DNA of 64,000 bases from Coffea arabica (taxonomy: Eukaryota > Streptophyta > Magnoliopsida > Gentianales > Rubiaceae): positions 126,501 to 190,500 of the forward strand of contig NC_092317.1 of the NCBI RefSeq assembly GCF_036785885.1, given 5' to 3'. Below are positions 11,801 to 23,072 of this stretch, piece by piece. The position numbers and the translations under genes were made by a program. The notes under the pieces were generated by a model that was not told where the DNA came from, did no database searches, and saw only the letters and a program-made list of their open reading frames with translations. The first letter of the stretch is position 1, and every line of letters starts with the position of its first letter.

Positions 11801-14800
11801 AAATATTTGACTGTTGGCTTTTCACGTTTGAATACTTAAGTTACGGGTCTTGACGTATTGGTTTACTTTACTAGATATCAGATGCTATACGTGACGGAGC
11901 TGAAGGCTTCTTTAGGACTCAATACGGAACCATATCCAAGATGGCATTCTTGTTAGCAGTCATTATCCTTAGCATATATATGTTCCGCAGTACAACACCT
12001 CAGCAAGAATCTTCTGGCTTAGGGAGGTAAAACATTCTAAAGTTGGTCATCTTGTTTACTCTTTAAAATTTGTAGCTGTCAAAGTTAATTTATTATTTGC
12101 ATGCTGATGCAGATCAATGTCTGCCTATGTCACTGTTGTGTCCTTTCTTCTTGGGGCTTTATGTTCTGGTATTGCTGGTTATGTTGGGATGTGGGTGTCT
12201 GTACGTGCTAATGTGAGGGTCTCAAGTGCGGCAAGGCGGTCTGCGAGGGAGGCACTGCAGGTTTTTTGGTTTGGAAGATTTTAGATTCTGCTGAAAATGC
12301 ATTTAGAATTTGATATTCATTGGCTTAAATATGCAGATTGCTGTTCGTGCCGGTGGTTTTTCTGCCATGGTGGTTGTTGGTTTGGCTGTAATAGGCGTTG
12401 CTGTACTTTATTCCACACTTTATGTTTGGTTGGAGGTGGATTCACCTGGGTCAATGAAGGTCACTGACTGTGAGTTTGCAAATTAGTTGATTATAATTTG
12501 TTTAAGGGCCTTGTTTTTTAGCCTCTCTGAATTTTCAGATTGAGGGTTTTGACTTGGTAATAAGACTGTCATTTTCTTTTCCTTTGGCAGTACCTCTTCT
12601 CTTGGTTGGGTATGGTTTTGGGGCTTCATTTGTTGCCCTTTTTGCTCAATTGGGTGGTGGAATATACACGAAGGCAGCTGATGTTGGTGCTGACCTTGTT
12701 GGAAAAGTGGAGCAGGGAATTCCTGAAGATGATCCCCGTAATCCTGCTGTTATTGCTGATCTGGTGAGTCTTGCTGGATTTCTGGTTCCATTTATGAATG
12801 CAGATTAAGCTTTGGACGTTTGAATTCTAATGCAGCAAAAAGTTGATTGCAATTTATTTTAATTGATATGGCACTTCTAGGACATGGTTTCTATCTTTTG
12901 GCTATTGTAGACTTTTGGGCACTGAACAGAGAGTTCATCTTTAGTTTGTTACTGATGAACCTGAAGGAACTATGAAGCATAGGTTCATATCTTTTGTTTC
13001 TTGTAGAAATTTATGTAGCTGTCAAGATTTTATTTTACATTGATATATGAAGTTTAGTGTTTGTAATTTTGCATTCTGTTTAAGGATGTAGTATACTATG
13101 ATTAGATTGTACTTTGCAGCATTATATAGTGATATACTTGGTTGTTGCAACCAATTTAATTGATACTTTCTTGGTTAATTCATTGGTCATTTTATTTAAG
13201 GTTGGAGACAATGTAGGCGATTGTGCTGCCCGGGGTGCAGATTTGTTTGAAAGCATTGCTGCAGAGATAATCAGTGCGATGATACTTGGAGGAACAATGG
13301 CTCAACGGTGCAAGATTGAAGGCATGTAAATCACTTCTTGGATTATTCTTGCCAGTGTATGAATGTCTTAGCTGTCTAACTTTTAAGAATAATTTAATTT
13401 TCATTGTTGACATTTACTACTCAATTATGTGCAACCGGGGACAAAGCTCAGAGATCTTTTTGTGTCAATTATCTTTCATTTTGTAGCAGATTCATATGTA
13501 TGGTTCATGTTTTCTGTTCTTTGCACCTTAGTTTTAATATTCAAGTTTATAACATGCAATATGCTTAAGTTTTTTATTGGCATTGCAAGCGAATTTGATG
13601 TCAACTTGTGTCTCCTTAAGTGGAGCTACAGTTTTGAGATCTCATTCGGCATTTCGATGTTATTATGAACTGGTCACTGCTTTGTTTTCATGACAAAGAT
13701 GCACATCCTTCTATGCGTGTTGAAAGTATGCTACTGGCTTTTCATGGAAAAGTAATTTATAGACATCTGTCCTTGAACTTACTATGGTTCAATTTCTGTA
13801 GCCAGGACTTCTTTGCTTCTTGAATGGTGGTACGATTCCCATTTTCTTTTGTTTGAGTTTATAGTTTCAACTTTCTGTCCTGGTCATACTTTTCCCTTGG
13901 CTAAGTGAGGTGAACATTTGTTGTTTAGAAATAAGGCATACATTAATGGTTGATACTAGTGATTTATCAGTATGACAAGTACTGTCCCTGAAAAGGAGCT
14001 TCCAGAAATAGTGTGAATCATTTTGTTCTCAAATTGAATTCACTTGTGAATCATTTTACTCTATTATCAAATTTAGTTCCTGAAAGTTGTAATTCTTATG
14101 CTTATGGTTGAGCTTTTTGAAAACGGTTGAAATTATGACCAATAATGCTTTATATTACTTTCTTGTACAAGTCCATTTTAACCTTGTGTATAATAACAAT
14201 TGGGTGCCCAATTTCATAGTTCAGCAGCTCTGGTCATTAGCAGGGATATAACTATGTCCAATATTTCAGTTTGTCCTGCCTTAGCAATCAGTGTAATATA
14301 GCCGACTAGCTTTCTGATCCAAGCAACAGACAAGTAGGCCTCTACCTATTTGATGAAAAGTCTAATTACATTTTATGTGGTTATAAGACATCCAATGTTG
14401 ATTTTACTTGACTGGATCATATGTCATGGTCTTATAGTTGCTCATACGAGTTTATTTTGAACTTTTCCTGTTTCTACTTTCATTGGATTTGGCAAGGATA
14501 TTCTTCTCTTTATTCATCTTTTTAAGGCACTGGTGGGAAATAAGTCCCTTTCTACATGTTTAGTGCTTTGCTCAACAACATAATAAGCCTATTTGCAGAC
14601 TTTGAATTCTAGTTGTTTACATGCAGACCCATCTGGATTCATTTTGTTTCCTCTTGTTGTTCACTCATTTGACCTGGTGGTATCATCTGTGGGAATACTA
14701 TCCATTCGGAGTAAACGTGATGCTGGAGCAATTGGCGTAGTAGAGGATCCAATGTTGATCCTTCAGAAAGGATACTCTGTTACAATAGTTTTAGCTGTTA

Positions 14801-17001
14801 TAACTTTTGGTCTGGTAATATTTTGATCCCTTTCTTTAAACATAATTTCTCTCCTCTTCCTGACCTCTTGGTGCTTCTTTTTGCTGTCCAGAATGAGAAG
14901 GAACTGTTCTTTTCTGTCATTGCTTGGGACCCTTGGGTTATGTCCTTTGAGTGGCTTGGTAGGTAGTTGAGTTACATTCTCTAGCTGGTGATGGCTTTTC
15001 CATTTCCTTGCAGTCGACTCGCTGGATGTTGTATACTGAACAAGCACCTTTGGCCTGGTTGAACTTTGCTTTATGTGGTTTGGTTGGAATTTTGACGGCG
15101 TATGTGTTTGTCTGGATAACTAAGTACTATACTGACTACAAGCATGAGCCTGTCCGAACATTAGCTCTGTCCAGCTCCACAGGACATGGAACTAACATAA
15201 TCGCTGGTATTAGTTTGGGTTTGGAATCGACAGCTCTGCCAGTGCTTGTTATTAGTGTATCTGTTATTTCTGCTTTCTGGCTGGGCCACACCTCAGGACT
15301 GGTGGATGAAGCTGGGAATTCAACAGGTGGTTTGTTTGGAACAGCTGTAGCAACCATGGGAATGCTTAGCACTGCAGCATATGTTCTAACCATGGATATG
15401 TTTGGGCCTATTGCTGATAATGCAGGTGGAATTGTTGAGATGAGTCAGCAGGTTAGTTCAGATGAGTTGTTGAACCTTGGTTATTTCCTAAAACCTTGTC
15501 TTCATCAAATGAGTGTATGATTCATTACCTTTGCAGCCGGAAAGCGTGCGCGAGATTACTGATGTTCTTGATGCAGTTGGGAACACGACTAAAGCTACAA
15601 CCAAGGGTTTTGCTATTGGATCTGCAGCTCTTGCATCTTTCCTTCTTTTTAGTGCTTACATGGATGAGGTAGCTGCATTTGCTCATGTAGCCTTTAAGCA
15701 GGTGGATTCAGTCACCTCCATGACTTTCCTTCTTCCTCATATTCTTCTTCTTCTTCCTTTTTAAAGTGGTTCTGCATATATTTTGAAGTCTTACTTTTTG
15801 GACACAGCGATTAACATCTGAACTTCCACACCCTTGATTGTGCAGGTTGACATTGCCATCCCAGAAGTATTTGTTGGTGGATTATTAGGTTCCATGCTTA
15901 TTTTCCTGTTCAGTGCTTGGGCCTGTTCTGCTGTTGGTCGAACTGCTCAAGAAGTTGTCAATGAAGTTAGAAGACAATTTATAGAGAGGCCAGGTATCAT
16001 GGTAAGTACGATATACCGATGAAGTTCTTTTGGTGTGTAGGTGATGTCTATAATGCTTATTATTTCACTTGCGGCAGGATTACAAGGAAAAACCAGATTA
16101 TGGTCGGTGTGTGTCTATTGTTGCATCTGCATCTTTGAGGGAGATGATAAAACCTGGAGCTTTGGCTATTGTATCGCCTATAGTTGTAGGTAGGCTATTC
16201 ACTGTCTTGATTACTGGTCTTTCCTTTAGCTACAACTGAAAAGGTTTAATCTATTTGCTCCAAATTCATCTTTACTTGATTCTCATGTTTTGATTCTTTT
16301 GCTTGCATCTGTCCACCCTCACAGCTAGTCAACTATCTAAACCTATCCAAATTAGTAAATTTCTGTCATAGATACAAAGATCCACCTAGAAATGCAATGT
16401 GATGTCATTATGGAGAACCTTGTTTTTGCCTATGATTTTGGGTGAATACAAATATTTGTTTTTTTCTTTTGGTTGCCTTTGAAAATCGACTTTTATCACT
16501 ATACAGGTTTGGTGTTTCGGATAGTGGGATACTATACTGGACATCCTCTTCTAGGCGCAAAAGTTGTGGCTGCCATGCTGATGTTTGCTACAGTTTCTGG
16601 AATTCTAATGGCACTTTTCTTGAACACTGCTGGTGGTGCCTGGGATAATGCAAAGAAGTACATTGAAACCGGAGCTCTTGGAGGCAAAGGAAGTGACTGC
16701 CACAAAGCTGCAGTGACTGGTGACACGTAAGTGCATTTTCATTAGTTAGTGATTTACTTGTAATGCAATTTCCTCCTTTTATGGTAATATGTGCACACGT
16801 GTGGACACACAGTTCCATTTGTGTTGATGGAAAACTCGAGCAGTTCACTTCTCACTTATTTATATACAACTCATGGACTTCGTTCTGAATCTGACTTGCA
16901 GTGTGGGAGACCCATTTAAAGATACGGCAGGACCTTCTTTGCATGTGCTCATCAAAATGCTTGCAACGATTACTCTTGTAATGGCTCCAGTGTTTCTTTG
17001 A
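8847..17001 (+). CDS. AVP2: Type II (K+-independent) H+-translocating inorganic pyrophosphatase
   Basis: Fourteen coding exons: 8847-8939, 10966-11169, 11875-12026, 12113-12260, 12337-12469, 12591-12763, 13201-13321, 14627-14814, 15014-15451, 15537-15701, 15846-16001, 16078-16189, 16507-16726, 16902-17001. They join to 2403 nt (800 aa), matching the roughly 800-aa plant type II family and ending in the usual APVFL. The enzyme hydrolyses pyrophosphate and pumps protons across endomembranes; plant type II enzymes are placed in Golgi/trans-Golgi compartments. Visible motifs are [11 protein letters not shown] (from residue 274), DNVGD (304-308) and the C-terminal [16 protein letters not shown]. 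The stretch [10 protein letters not shown] (565-574) carries the lysine (K569) that marks K+-independent type II enzymes, where type I has alanine. The 2-kb first coding intron separates a short cytosolic N-terminus from the first membrane helix. The intron after 13321 must use a GC donor to keep the family reading frame. ATG 8847 is chosen because it gives the family-length N-terminus and follows a leader exon. Confidence 0.97.
9771..9783. repeat. Poly(G) run in pyrophosphatase intron 1
   Basis: Thirteen consecutive G, directly preceded by a T run, inside the 8940-10965 intron. Long G homopolymers are uncommon in AT-rich plant introns and are prone to sequencing length errors. Confidence 0.8.
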
Positions 17002-17146
17002 AAGTGATATTCAAACCATCTCAAAGTATACAGCCCTTTCTAGGGCCATCGCAGACTGCTTGTCAATCTAATGCCGTAGGTTACAACTATACGCGCGCAC
17101 ACACATATACATATACATATTATTATTATTATTTTGCCTGAGTTTG

Positions 17147-17152
17147 AATAAA
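17147..17152 (+). terminator. Polyadenylation signal for the H+-pyrophosphatase gene
   Basis: AATAAA about 146 bases after the stop codon at 17001, following short CA/TA and ATT repeats in the 3' UTR. Confidence 0.5.
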
Positions 17153-17417
17153 AATTTATTAAGCAAATTTTAGTTTATACTTAAATTGTAGTTCGTATAC
17201 TCTTCTTGGCCAGCTATGGTTTCTTTTTGGTTGAATATTAGGATTTAGTTTTGATGGTCCTATTTTTGGGCAAAATGATAAGGGGGATAATTGGAAGCAT
17301 TCGTTCAAAGAATGGTACCTAAGCGTGGCTTGGGATTTTATCTAGTAAAGCAGCTGATGCAAATCAGTTTATTTAGACAATTATGGCTTCAGAACTGGTG
17401 TCAAAAACTTAGGCCAT

Positions 17418-17556
17418 GCTTGGATTGTTTGTTTTCTTCGTCGGAAAATATTGTCGTTTTCCGTGATCACATTTCCCTATCACCTTTTTCCTTCACATAT
17501 ATCAAATCGCTACAATAATTTTTTCATGAAAAATGACGAAAAATGCAATCCAAACA
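17418..17556. mobile_element. Small MITE-like inverted-repeat element
   Basis: The left end TGCTTGGATTGT and the right end GCAATCCAAACA are near-complementary. The interior also folds back (TTCTTCGTCGGAAAA versus TCATGAAAAATGACGAA). There is no coding capacity. Its core (ATATATCAAATCGCTACAAT) resembles, in reverse orientation, the core of the elements near 28.7 kb, so it probably belongs to the same dispersed family. Confidence 0.55.
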
Positions 17557-18735
17557 TAACCTTTATGTGTTTGTTGGTCTGAAAGCGGCCATTGCCTATT
17601 TCACTTTGCAACTTGGAACTTAAATTTTTTTTTTTTTTTTGTTGAAAAAGAACTCGGAACTTAATTTTAGATGCGTTGCATCTAGGATGTGTACAATAGG
17701 TTTGTGTACAATTGACGTTGTCCTGCTAACTAAGAAGCCTCAACGCCGCCGTTAATGTTAGACGCGCTTGTTTGGACAAACTTTTAGCCCCTCATGGGTG
17801 GGTTATTTGGACTAGGAGATGTTCACCGTGCTCGCGCACGGTGGTAAGTTATAGGCATGCCCAGGTTGAAAGTACAGTAAATATTTATTTTAGAAGAGAT
17901 TTGTTGTACAGAGAACTTATTGAGCTTGGTTGGAATTTTTTTTAATTCTATAGGTTATTTTATATTTAAAGAGATAGTCAGAACATTTAAAATTCCTTGC
18001 TTTCCTGGTGTACACTAAGTATGCAAAGAAAATGAATATGCTATACTTTAAAATGTCCACATGAGAAGTTAATGCTATTCCAATGTAATGCATTCAGTTT
18101 CAGTTGGATTGATACAAATTTTTCTTCTTCCCCAAAAACAAAGACACCATAGTGAGTCTACAGGGAGAAGAAACTCTAAAGCATCATCCACTTAATTGCA
18201 AAAGCTGCTACATATTGACCCAAAGAATGCAGTATAAGCATCCTGACATCCTATACCCAATTGCAACAGAAGGAAAAAGAACAAGGCAAAGAATCATAAA
18301 TGCAAGAAACACAACTAAATAGCAACCTAGGCAAGAAGTAAATTATCAAAAGGACACCAAAGCTTTCACAGTACCCTTTAATTTTCCAGTTTTGTGTGTG
18401 CATGTGAGAGAGAGCCAATAATTAATAAAAACATTACAATGCAAGTTCCAAATCACCGTGGTAAGGAAAAATGACATAATCCAATACATTTTCGTTTTCT
18501 TATCCTATAGCCTGTGATATGCACTCTGGTTGTTTTTTAGCAGTGAGTGCAGAGGCATAGAGGCTAGAAAAACGAAATGTTTCGGTAGGAGGGTTTTTCA
18601 TTTGTTAAGTTTAAGCTAGTAAACAAAAAGGAGTTATGGAGGATGGAATAATACATGAGCAAAAATAGTCCTTATACTAAACGCTGAAAAAAGAAACATG
18701 GCGCAGGGAAATTTCTTATTTTGATAGATCTAAAT
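17557..18735. other. Intergenic region
   Basis: About 1.2 kb without a supported gene. It contains poly(T) runs and a short imperfect palindrome near 17827-17842 (CACCGTGCTCGCGCACGGTG). Nothing else is recognised. Confidence 0.5.
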
Positions 18736-19606
18736 TCACTCATTTTTCATGATGGAGTACACATGGAAACTATGATACCACGAGAACTGCTTTTCGACAC
18801 CATACTCATAAAAAATTAGAACATTGTAGGTGTAAGCTGATTCAGGAAGGAAAGCTAAAATTTCATCCAGTTCCAGTTGATGCTCAGCAGCAAAGACGTC
18901 CCAGAGATTATCCTTCTTTTCCTGTGGCATTTTTGCATAACGCTTGCGATGCTTGGTATTTCTATCCATTAAGCTGGCACCAATGAAGTAAATAATTCAC
19001 ACACTCCCAAACACAAGTTAGCTATCAGCCAAAAAACGCCAGAACAGCGGCAAGACATGAAGGTGATATATATGGCTACTTTCATACCACATAACATCTA
19101 TAGTAGACAAACTATCCAAGCAAACTAACAGAAACAAGACCAACAAGAAAGGAATAGCAAATGATAGCAGAAAAAGTAGAAAAACTTGCAAAATAAAAAC
19201 AGAAGAGGCTAAACAAATTTACCAAAAAGAATGAATGAGAAAGGAGGTTAAACAATAAAAGTCACATAGTTCGAAGAGTAGAAAGTGGCTACAACTCCAG
19301 GAGATGCACATACAATCTGCATGTAAGAAAGGGAAGCAACACATCTAGTGCAGCAACAGTGCGAAACCAAGGAAAAAGGAGCAAACATCTAGTCTAAAAG
19401 AACCTGGATAGATAGCCAAGAAACAAGAAATATAATTTGATTAAAAGAAGTCTAAAGTAGAAACAGGAGGAACACCTCTTCCACCTCATGGCAACAAGGA
19501 GTATACCAATGCTGATGCCAAGAGCCAGAAAAAAGAAAACCGGGGGAGGCTGAGCAACTGGTACAGAATGAGCTGCATGGGAGCTGAATGGAAAGCTACT
19601 TTCCAT
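18736..19606 (-). CDS. Possible two-exon gene for a small membrane protein, unrecognised
   Basis: A tentative model joins exon 1 (19606-19485) to exon 2 (18973-18736). The donor is ATGAG|GTGG and the acceptor TGCCAG|C. Lengths 122 and 238 nt sum to 360 nt, giving 119 aa in one frame. Exon 1 encodes a short polar/Pro N-terminus followed by one clear hydrophobic helix (VFFFLALGISIGILLVAM). Exon 2 begins with a basic stretch (RNTKHRKRYAKM) and continues with an acidic region (ELDEILAFLPES). A single-pass or tail-anchored topology with a cytosolic basic flank is inferred. I do not recognise the family. The donor has a non-ideal +3/+4 context and the frame agreement could be chance (one in three). 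It lies in a repeat-rich stretch, so a transposon-derived fragment is also possible. Confidence 0.33.
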
Positions 19607-19789
19607 TTCCGTTCATGAAAAGCCGGGTGGAGAAACTTCTTGAAAAGCTACGAAGAGAAGCCTCACAAGCGTGCAGTGCCTACCTATGCGTTACAAATTC
19701 GAGGAACCATTAAAGCGTCAGAAGCTAGTGTAGCCAGTGAATATATGACTGTCCATGCACATGAAGAGATGTATACTGTCGGCCAGTGT

Positions 19790-20290
19790 TAGTAATTCAC
19801 TAAAAATCATGTTCCTATAAGACATTCTTATTTAACCAATAAATCGCAGAATAGCGGTATTTAACATAACACAATTAGCATAATTACATGGATCATTGCC
19901 ATGTCTCATGCACTAAACAAAAATTATTTACCAATTTCTTATCTATCACACTATAAAGTAAAGGTAAGACAAAAATAGCCAAAACATGTACATTATTGTC
20001 AAGTGCTATTATTCCACTTAAATACAATTTCCTGCAGTAATTTAATATAATATACGATTGTAATTAATAAATCACAGAACTGCAGTAATATGATATAATA
20101 TTATTAGTAAAATTACATGGGCTATTGACATATTCTATAGCTTGGGCAAAAGTTATCAAGCAATTTCGTGCATGGGTTGTTGACATATTCTATAATTTGG
20201 GCAAAAGTTGTCAAGCAATTTCCTATTTATCACACTACAATATAAACCAAGACAAAAATACCAAAAAGCTGTACAGGGGCGGCAAGTTTT
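19790..20290. repeat. Diverged tandem duplication with an inner 52-bp direct repeat
   Basis: Two related blocks of about 200 bp (from about 19838 and about 20060) share AATAAATC-C-CAGAA, ATTACATGG, CACACTA-AA-TAAA and GACAAAAAT motifs in the same order. Within the second block a 52-bp unit occurs twice, at 20116-20167 and 20171-20222, with about 47 of 52 positions identical. The composition is AT-rich and non-coding. Likely a decayed local duplication. Confidence 0.7.
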
Positions 20291-20655
20291 GGTAATTCAT
20301 TCAAGCTCTATTATCTGCTTTTAATAGGAAGCAAATCATCACTTCCCTGCTTTTAACAGCTCGATAGAAAGCATTCTGCCTTTCCATGAGGCTCTTAGTA
20401 AAGATGTAATAATTGCTGCTGGGTTCCAAGGACAGAGAACGTTTGACGCCTTTTTTGGTTCCAAGGACAAGAGACGCATGACGCTGAATCCATACAACAA
20501 TAGAAAGAATAGGACAAAAGAAAGAACAAGTATAAATACAAAAAAAAAAAAAAAAAGATTCCAGGTCATGCGCAACTCTCACAACCCGCACGTGAGGAAG
20601 ACGTGGAGGACGACCATGCTTTGCACCCTCTTCCCAGTTTATATACATTCTTTAA

Positions 20656-21944
20656 ACTAGGAGGCATAAAACGCGGGTTGCGCGTTGGGATAAATATAAA
20701 ATATGCCCCTTTAAGCATGTGGATTCATGGAACAAAAATGTTTGTTGGTTGATAATTTGTGTACACAGCTAAGCATAAATATACATGAATAAGTAGACGG
20801 CAAAATCATTTCACAAAAATAGTACGAATATTTATTTAGATTTATAGAAAGGTACTGCTAAGATTTAAAGTTAATACTTTTTTAGTTAATATTTATTACT
20901 CGTTTAGCATGAGAATAAACTTCAATATTTTTCATGAAGTGCAGAAGCGTAGGATGTGATGATTTGAATATATCGTACTCGTACGTCATAAGAGAGAAAA
21001 AGTACTGTCGAGATATAGAACTACTTTTGTAGGAGCTTGGGAAATTCTTCTTTTATCTCACTCCATTTCTTGTTTAACATGAAAATCAAGTTTACTATTT
21101 TTCATGAAGTGTAGAAACATAGAGTGTGACCACAAGTATATATTATGCTTCACAGGACAAAAAGGGAAATACTAAGCTAAATTTGAAGGCATTTTCATTA
21201 TATAAAGCAATATTGATCCAATTGTGATTATGGTAGCTTGAAAAAAAAGTGATTGAATTCTCATATTAGTTGACTATGAGTTAACCGAGTTGAACAATGA
21301 AATTAAAATGATATGGGTACAGTTTTTGAATTGCTCTTTAGTTGAATTGGATAACAATAAAAGAGTTCTAAAATTGTGAAATATAAAAGAATATCTCGCT
21401 GACGCAAAGAGTTCTAAGATTGTTGAATTGTTTTCAGATCTTTCCATAATTCATTGATGGTGGCATATTTCTTTACGCACAGTCGTTTCTCTCCTACTAA
21501 TAAACTGGAAAATATCGTGATTTATGAATTTCCTTTGTTGCTTTGTATTTGCAGGACTGGGAGATTGTAGCAGCTTTAGAAAAGCTGGCGGAGTGCCAAG
21601 AAACTATCTTAAATTGGGAGATTGTAGGACTGGGAAGTAGTTAAATGCATTGGCTTCACCCATAAAGGCTGCTCTTTTTGATAAGGTCCTTTTGATAAAC
21701 TATTATGTTGTTGCGGCCATGACAACTCCTGAGAAGAATACTTGCCAACGATCATCTCTTCTAGGTAAAATGCTAGCTGAAGACAAATATGAGACCAAGG
21801 ATCTCAAGTCTCCTAAAGAATATTTATTCTTGATAAACTATAAAGGTTACTATCCACCAAACATTCTTATTTCATGAATCTATGTTTAATTGGGCATGTT
21901 TTTTATTCATTCCAATGCGCATCGCGCGGTTTATGCCTCCTAGT
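20656..21944. mobile_element. Non-autonomous DNA element with 36-bp terminal inverted repeats
   Basis: Bases 20656-20691 match the reverse complement of 21909-21944 at about 30 of 36 positions. Both ends start ACTAGGAGGCATAAA and continue into a CpG-rich CGCG..TGCGC..TTGG segment. The 1.29-kb interior is AT-rich with only short frames and no transposase motif, so the element would be non-autonomous. No clean target-site duplication is visible (left flank TTTAA, right flank AATAAT). Size and long inverted repeats suggest a Mutator-like or similar cut-and-paste family, but this is inference. Confidence 0.6.
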
Positions 21945-22483
21945 AATAATGCATTCATCAATCACATTTCAGATGCTCAGCAAACAAAGGAAAATGGAAG
22001 CCCAATATAAAACTCTCCAATTTCAGAGTCGGGACATAAATTTTGCAACAAATTCAATCAAATCATCAATTAAATCAATTATGGTTCATACACTTCCTGA
22101 GAATCACAATATTACAACATCTTTAAGTTACAATTTTTGGCCTATCTCTTCTACTTGAAGTTGCTGTGAGTTAGCCTAGAACTCTGTCATTTGTACATGA
22201 TTGCATGAGGACTGTACTTTTGGAAAAAAAAAGTCATAAGAAGGAGGGTCCTATTTTACATCTGACTGCTTCAGAAGCCCAGTCAACTTTGAACTACTTC
22301 TGCAACAACATGGATGTAAGGAGGAGCTACACAAGACAAACTCTTTTTTAATGGTTGTATTTCCAAAAAGAAAGCACGCGGACACCAGAATTTGATTATC
22401 ATCAATGAATGATATAGGACCTGTTGCCTTGCCTCCAATACTACCAGCAGTACAAAATCATTGAAACTCCAAGCTCTACATGT

Positions 22484-23072
22484 CTAAAATGATATCCCTG
22501 CTAACTTATCAACTCCCGCGCGAAAACGAAGGCCAGAACCAATCTGCTCTGAGGTGGGACATACCCAGCAAAAGATATGTGGTCCTAAAACCTGCAAGTC
22601 AAGTAAATCACGTATAAATGCCTAGAAAGCTAAGACCATATCTCGGAGAGCATGTTGTACCATGATATCTACAGTATTAGTTAGTAAACTTCTATGCACA
22701 AAGAGCCTAATTTGATCAGCCAAATGAAGTGCCTACTCTAGACTCTCTTATTTGCCACTAAGAACAAGAGAAGAGAGAAACAACTTACTGATATCATATT
22801 CTCATAAGCACCAAGATCATATGGATGTGAATACAGATAACCTCCTTTTTCAACAAGCCACATAGCTCTCACACCTTCATGGTACTGTATGGTAAAAAAG
22901 GTAGGAAGTGGTTATCAGACTTGATCAGATGCCAGATAGATGAAAAAAAATTACTATCACTACCAATGCAAACCTCTATTGTGGTCTTGTTTTGCAGAAT
23001 AAGATAAACATGCCAAAACACAACGATGGTCAGCACAAGAGTCAATGGCACCAGCAGGAGCCCTGAAATGAC
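22484..23072 (-). pseudogene. PAT15: 3'-terminal fragment of a DHHC protein S-acyltransferase (PAT15-like)
   Basis: Three consecutive phase-0 exons are present: 23072-22974 (33 codons), 22884-22789 (32 codons) and 22591-22484 (35 codons plus stop TAG), all with GT-AG borders. They encode the fourth membrane helix and the conserved plant PAT tail: WHVYLILQNKTTIE with the TTxE motif, EGVRAMWLVEKGG, HPYDLGAYEN, and LGPHIFCWVCPTS followed by IGSGLRFR. This closely follows the PAT13-16 group, best PAT15. S-acyltransferases palmitoylate cysteines of membrane proteins, using a DHHC cysteine-rich domain that should lie in upstream exons. Reading the minus strand from 23073 to about 28300, I find no exon with the DHHC or KPPR cysteine-rich motifs and no first two helices. 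The fragment therefore looks like a truncated or transposed gene end, undamaged by stops in what remains. Alternatively, upstream exons are interrupted by very large introns I failed to see. Confidence 0.82.

Noticed and set aside
17827-17842. GC-rich palindrome CACCGTGCTCGCGCACGGTG-like hairpin
   Set aside because: It could form a hairpin but sits in intergenic DNA far from any gene end, with no homologous copy in the window, so no role can be supported.
20301-20648. 115-codon minus-strand frame upstream of the candidate small membrane gene
   Set aside because: Its middle is a poly(Phe) run from a poly(A) tract, there are no family motifs, and its 5' end abuts the inverted-repeat element.
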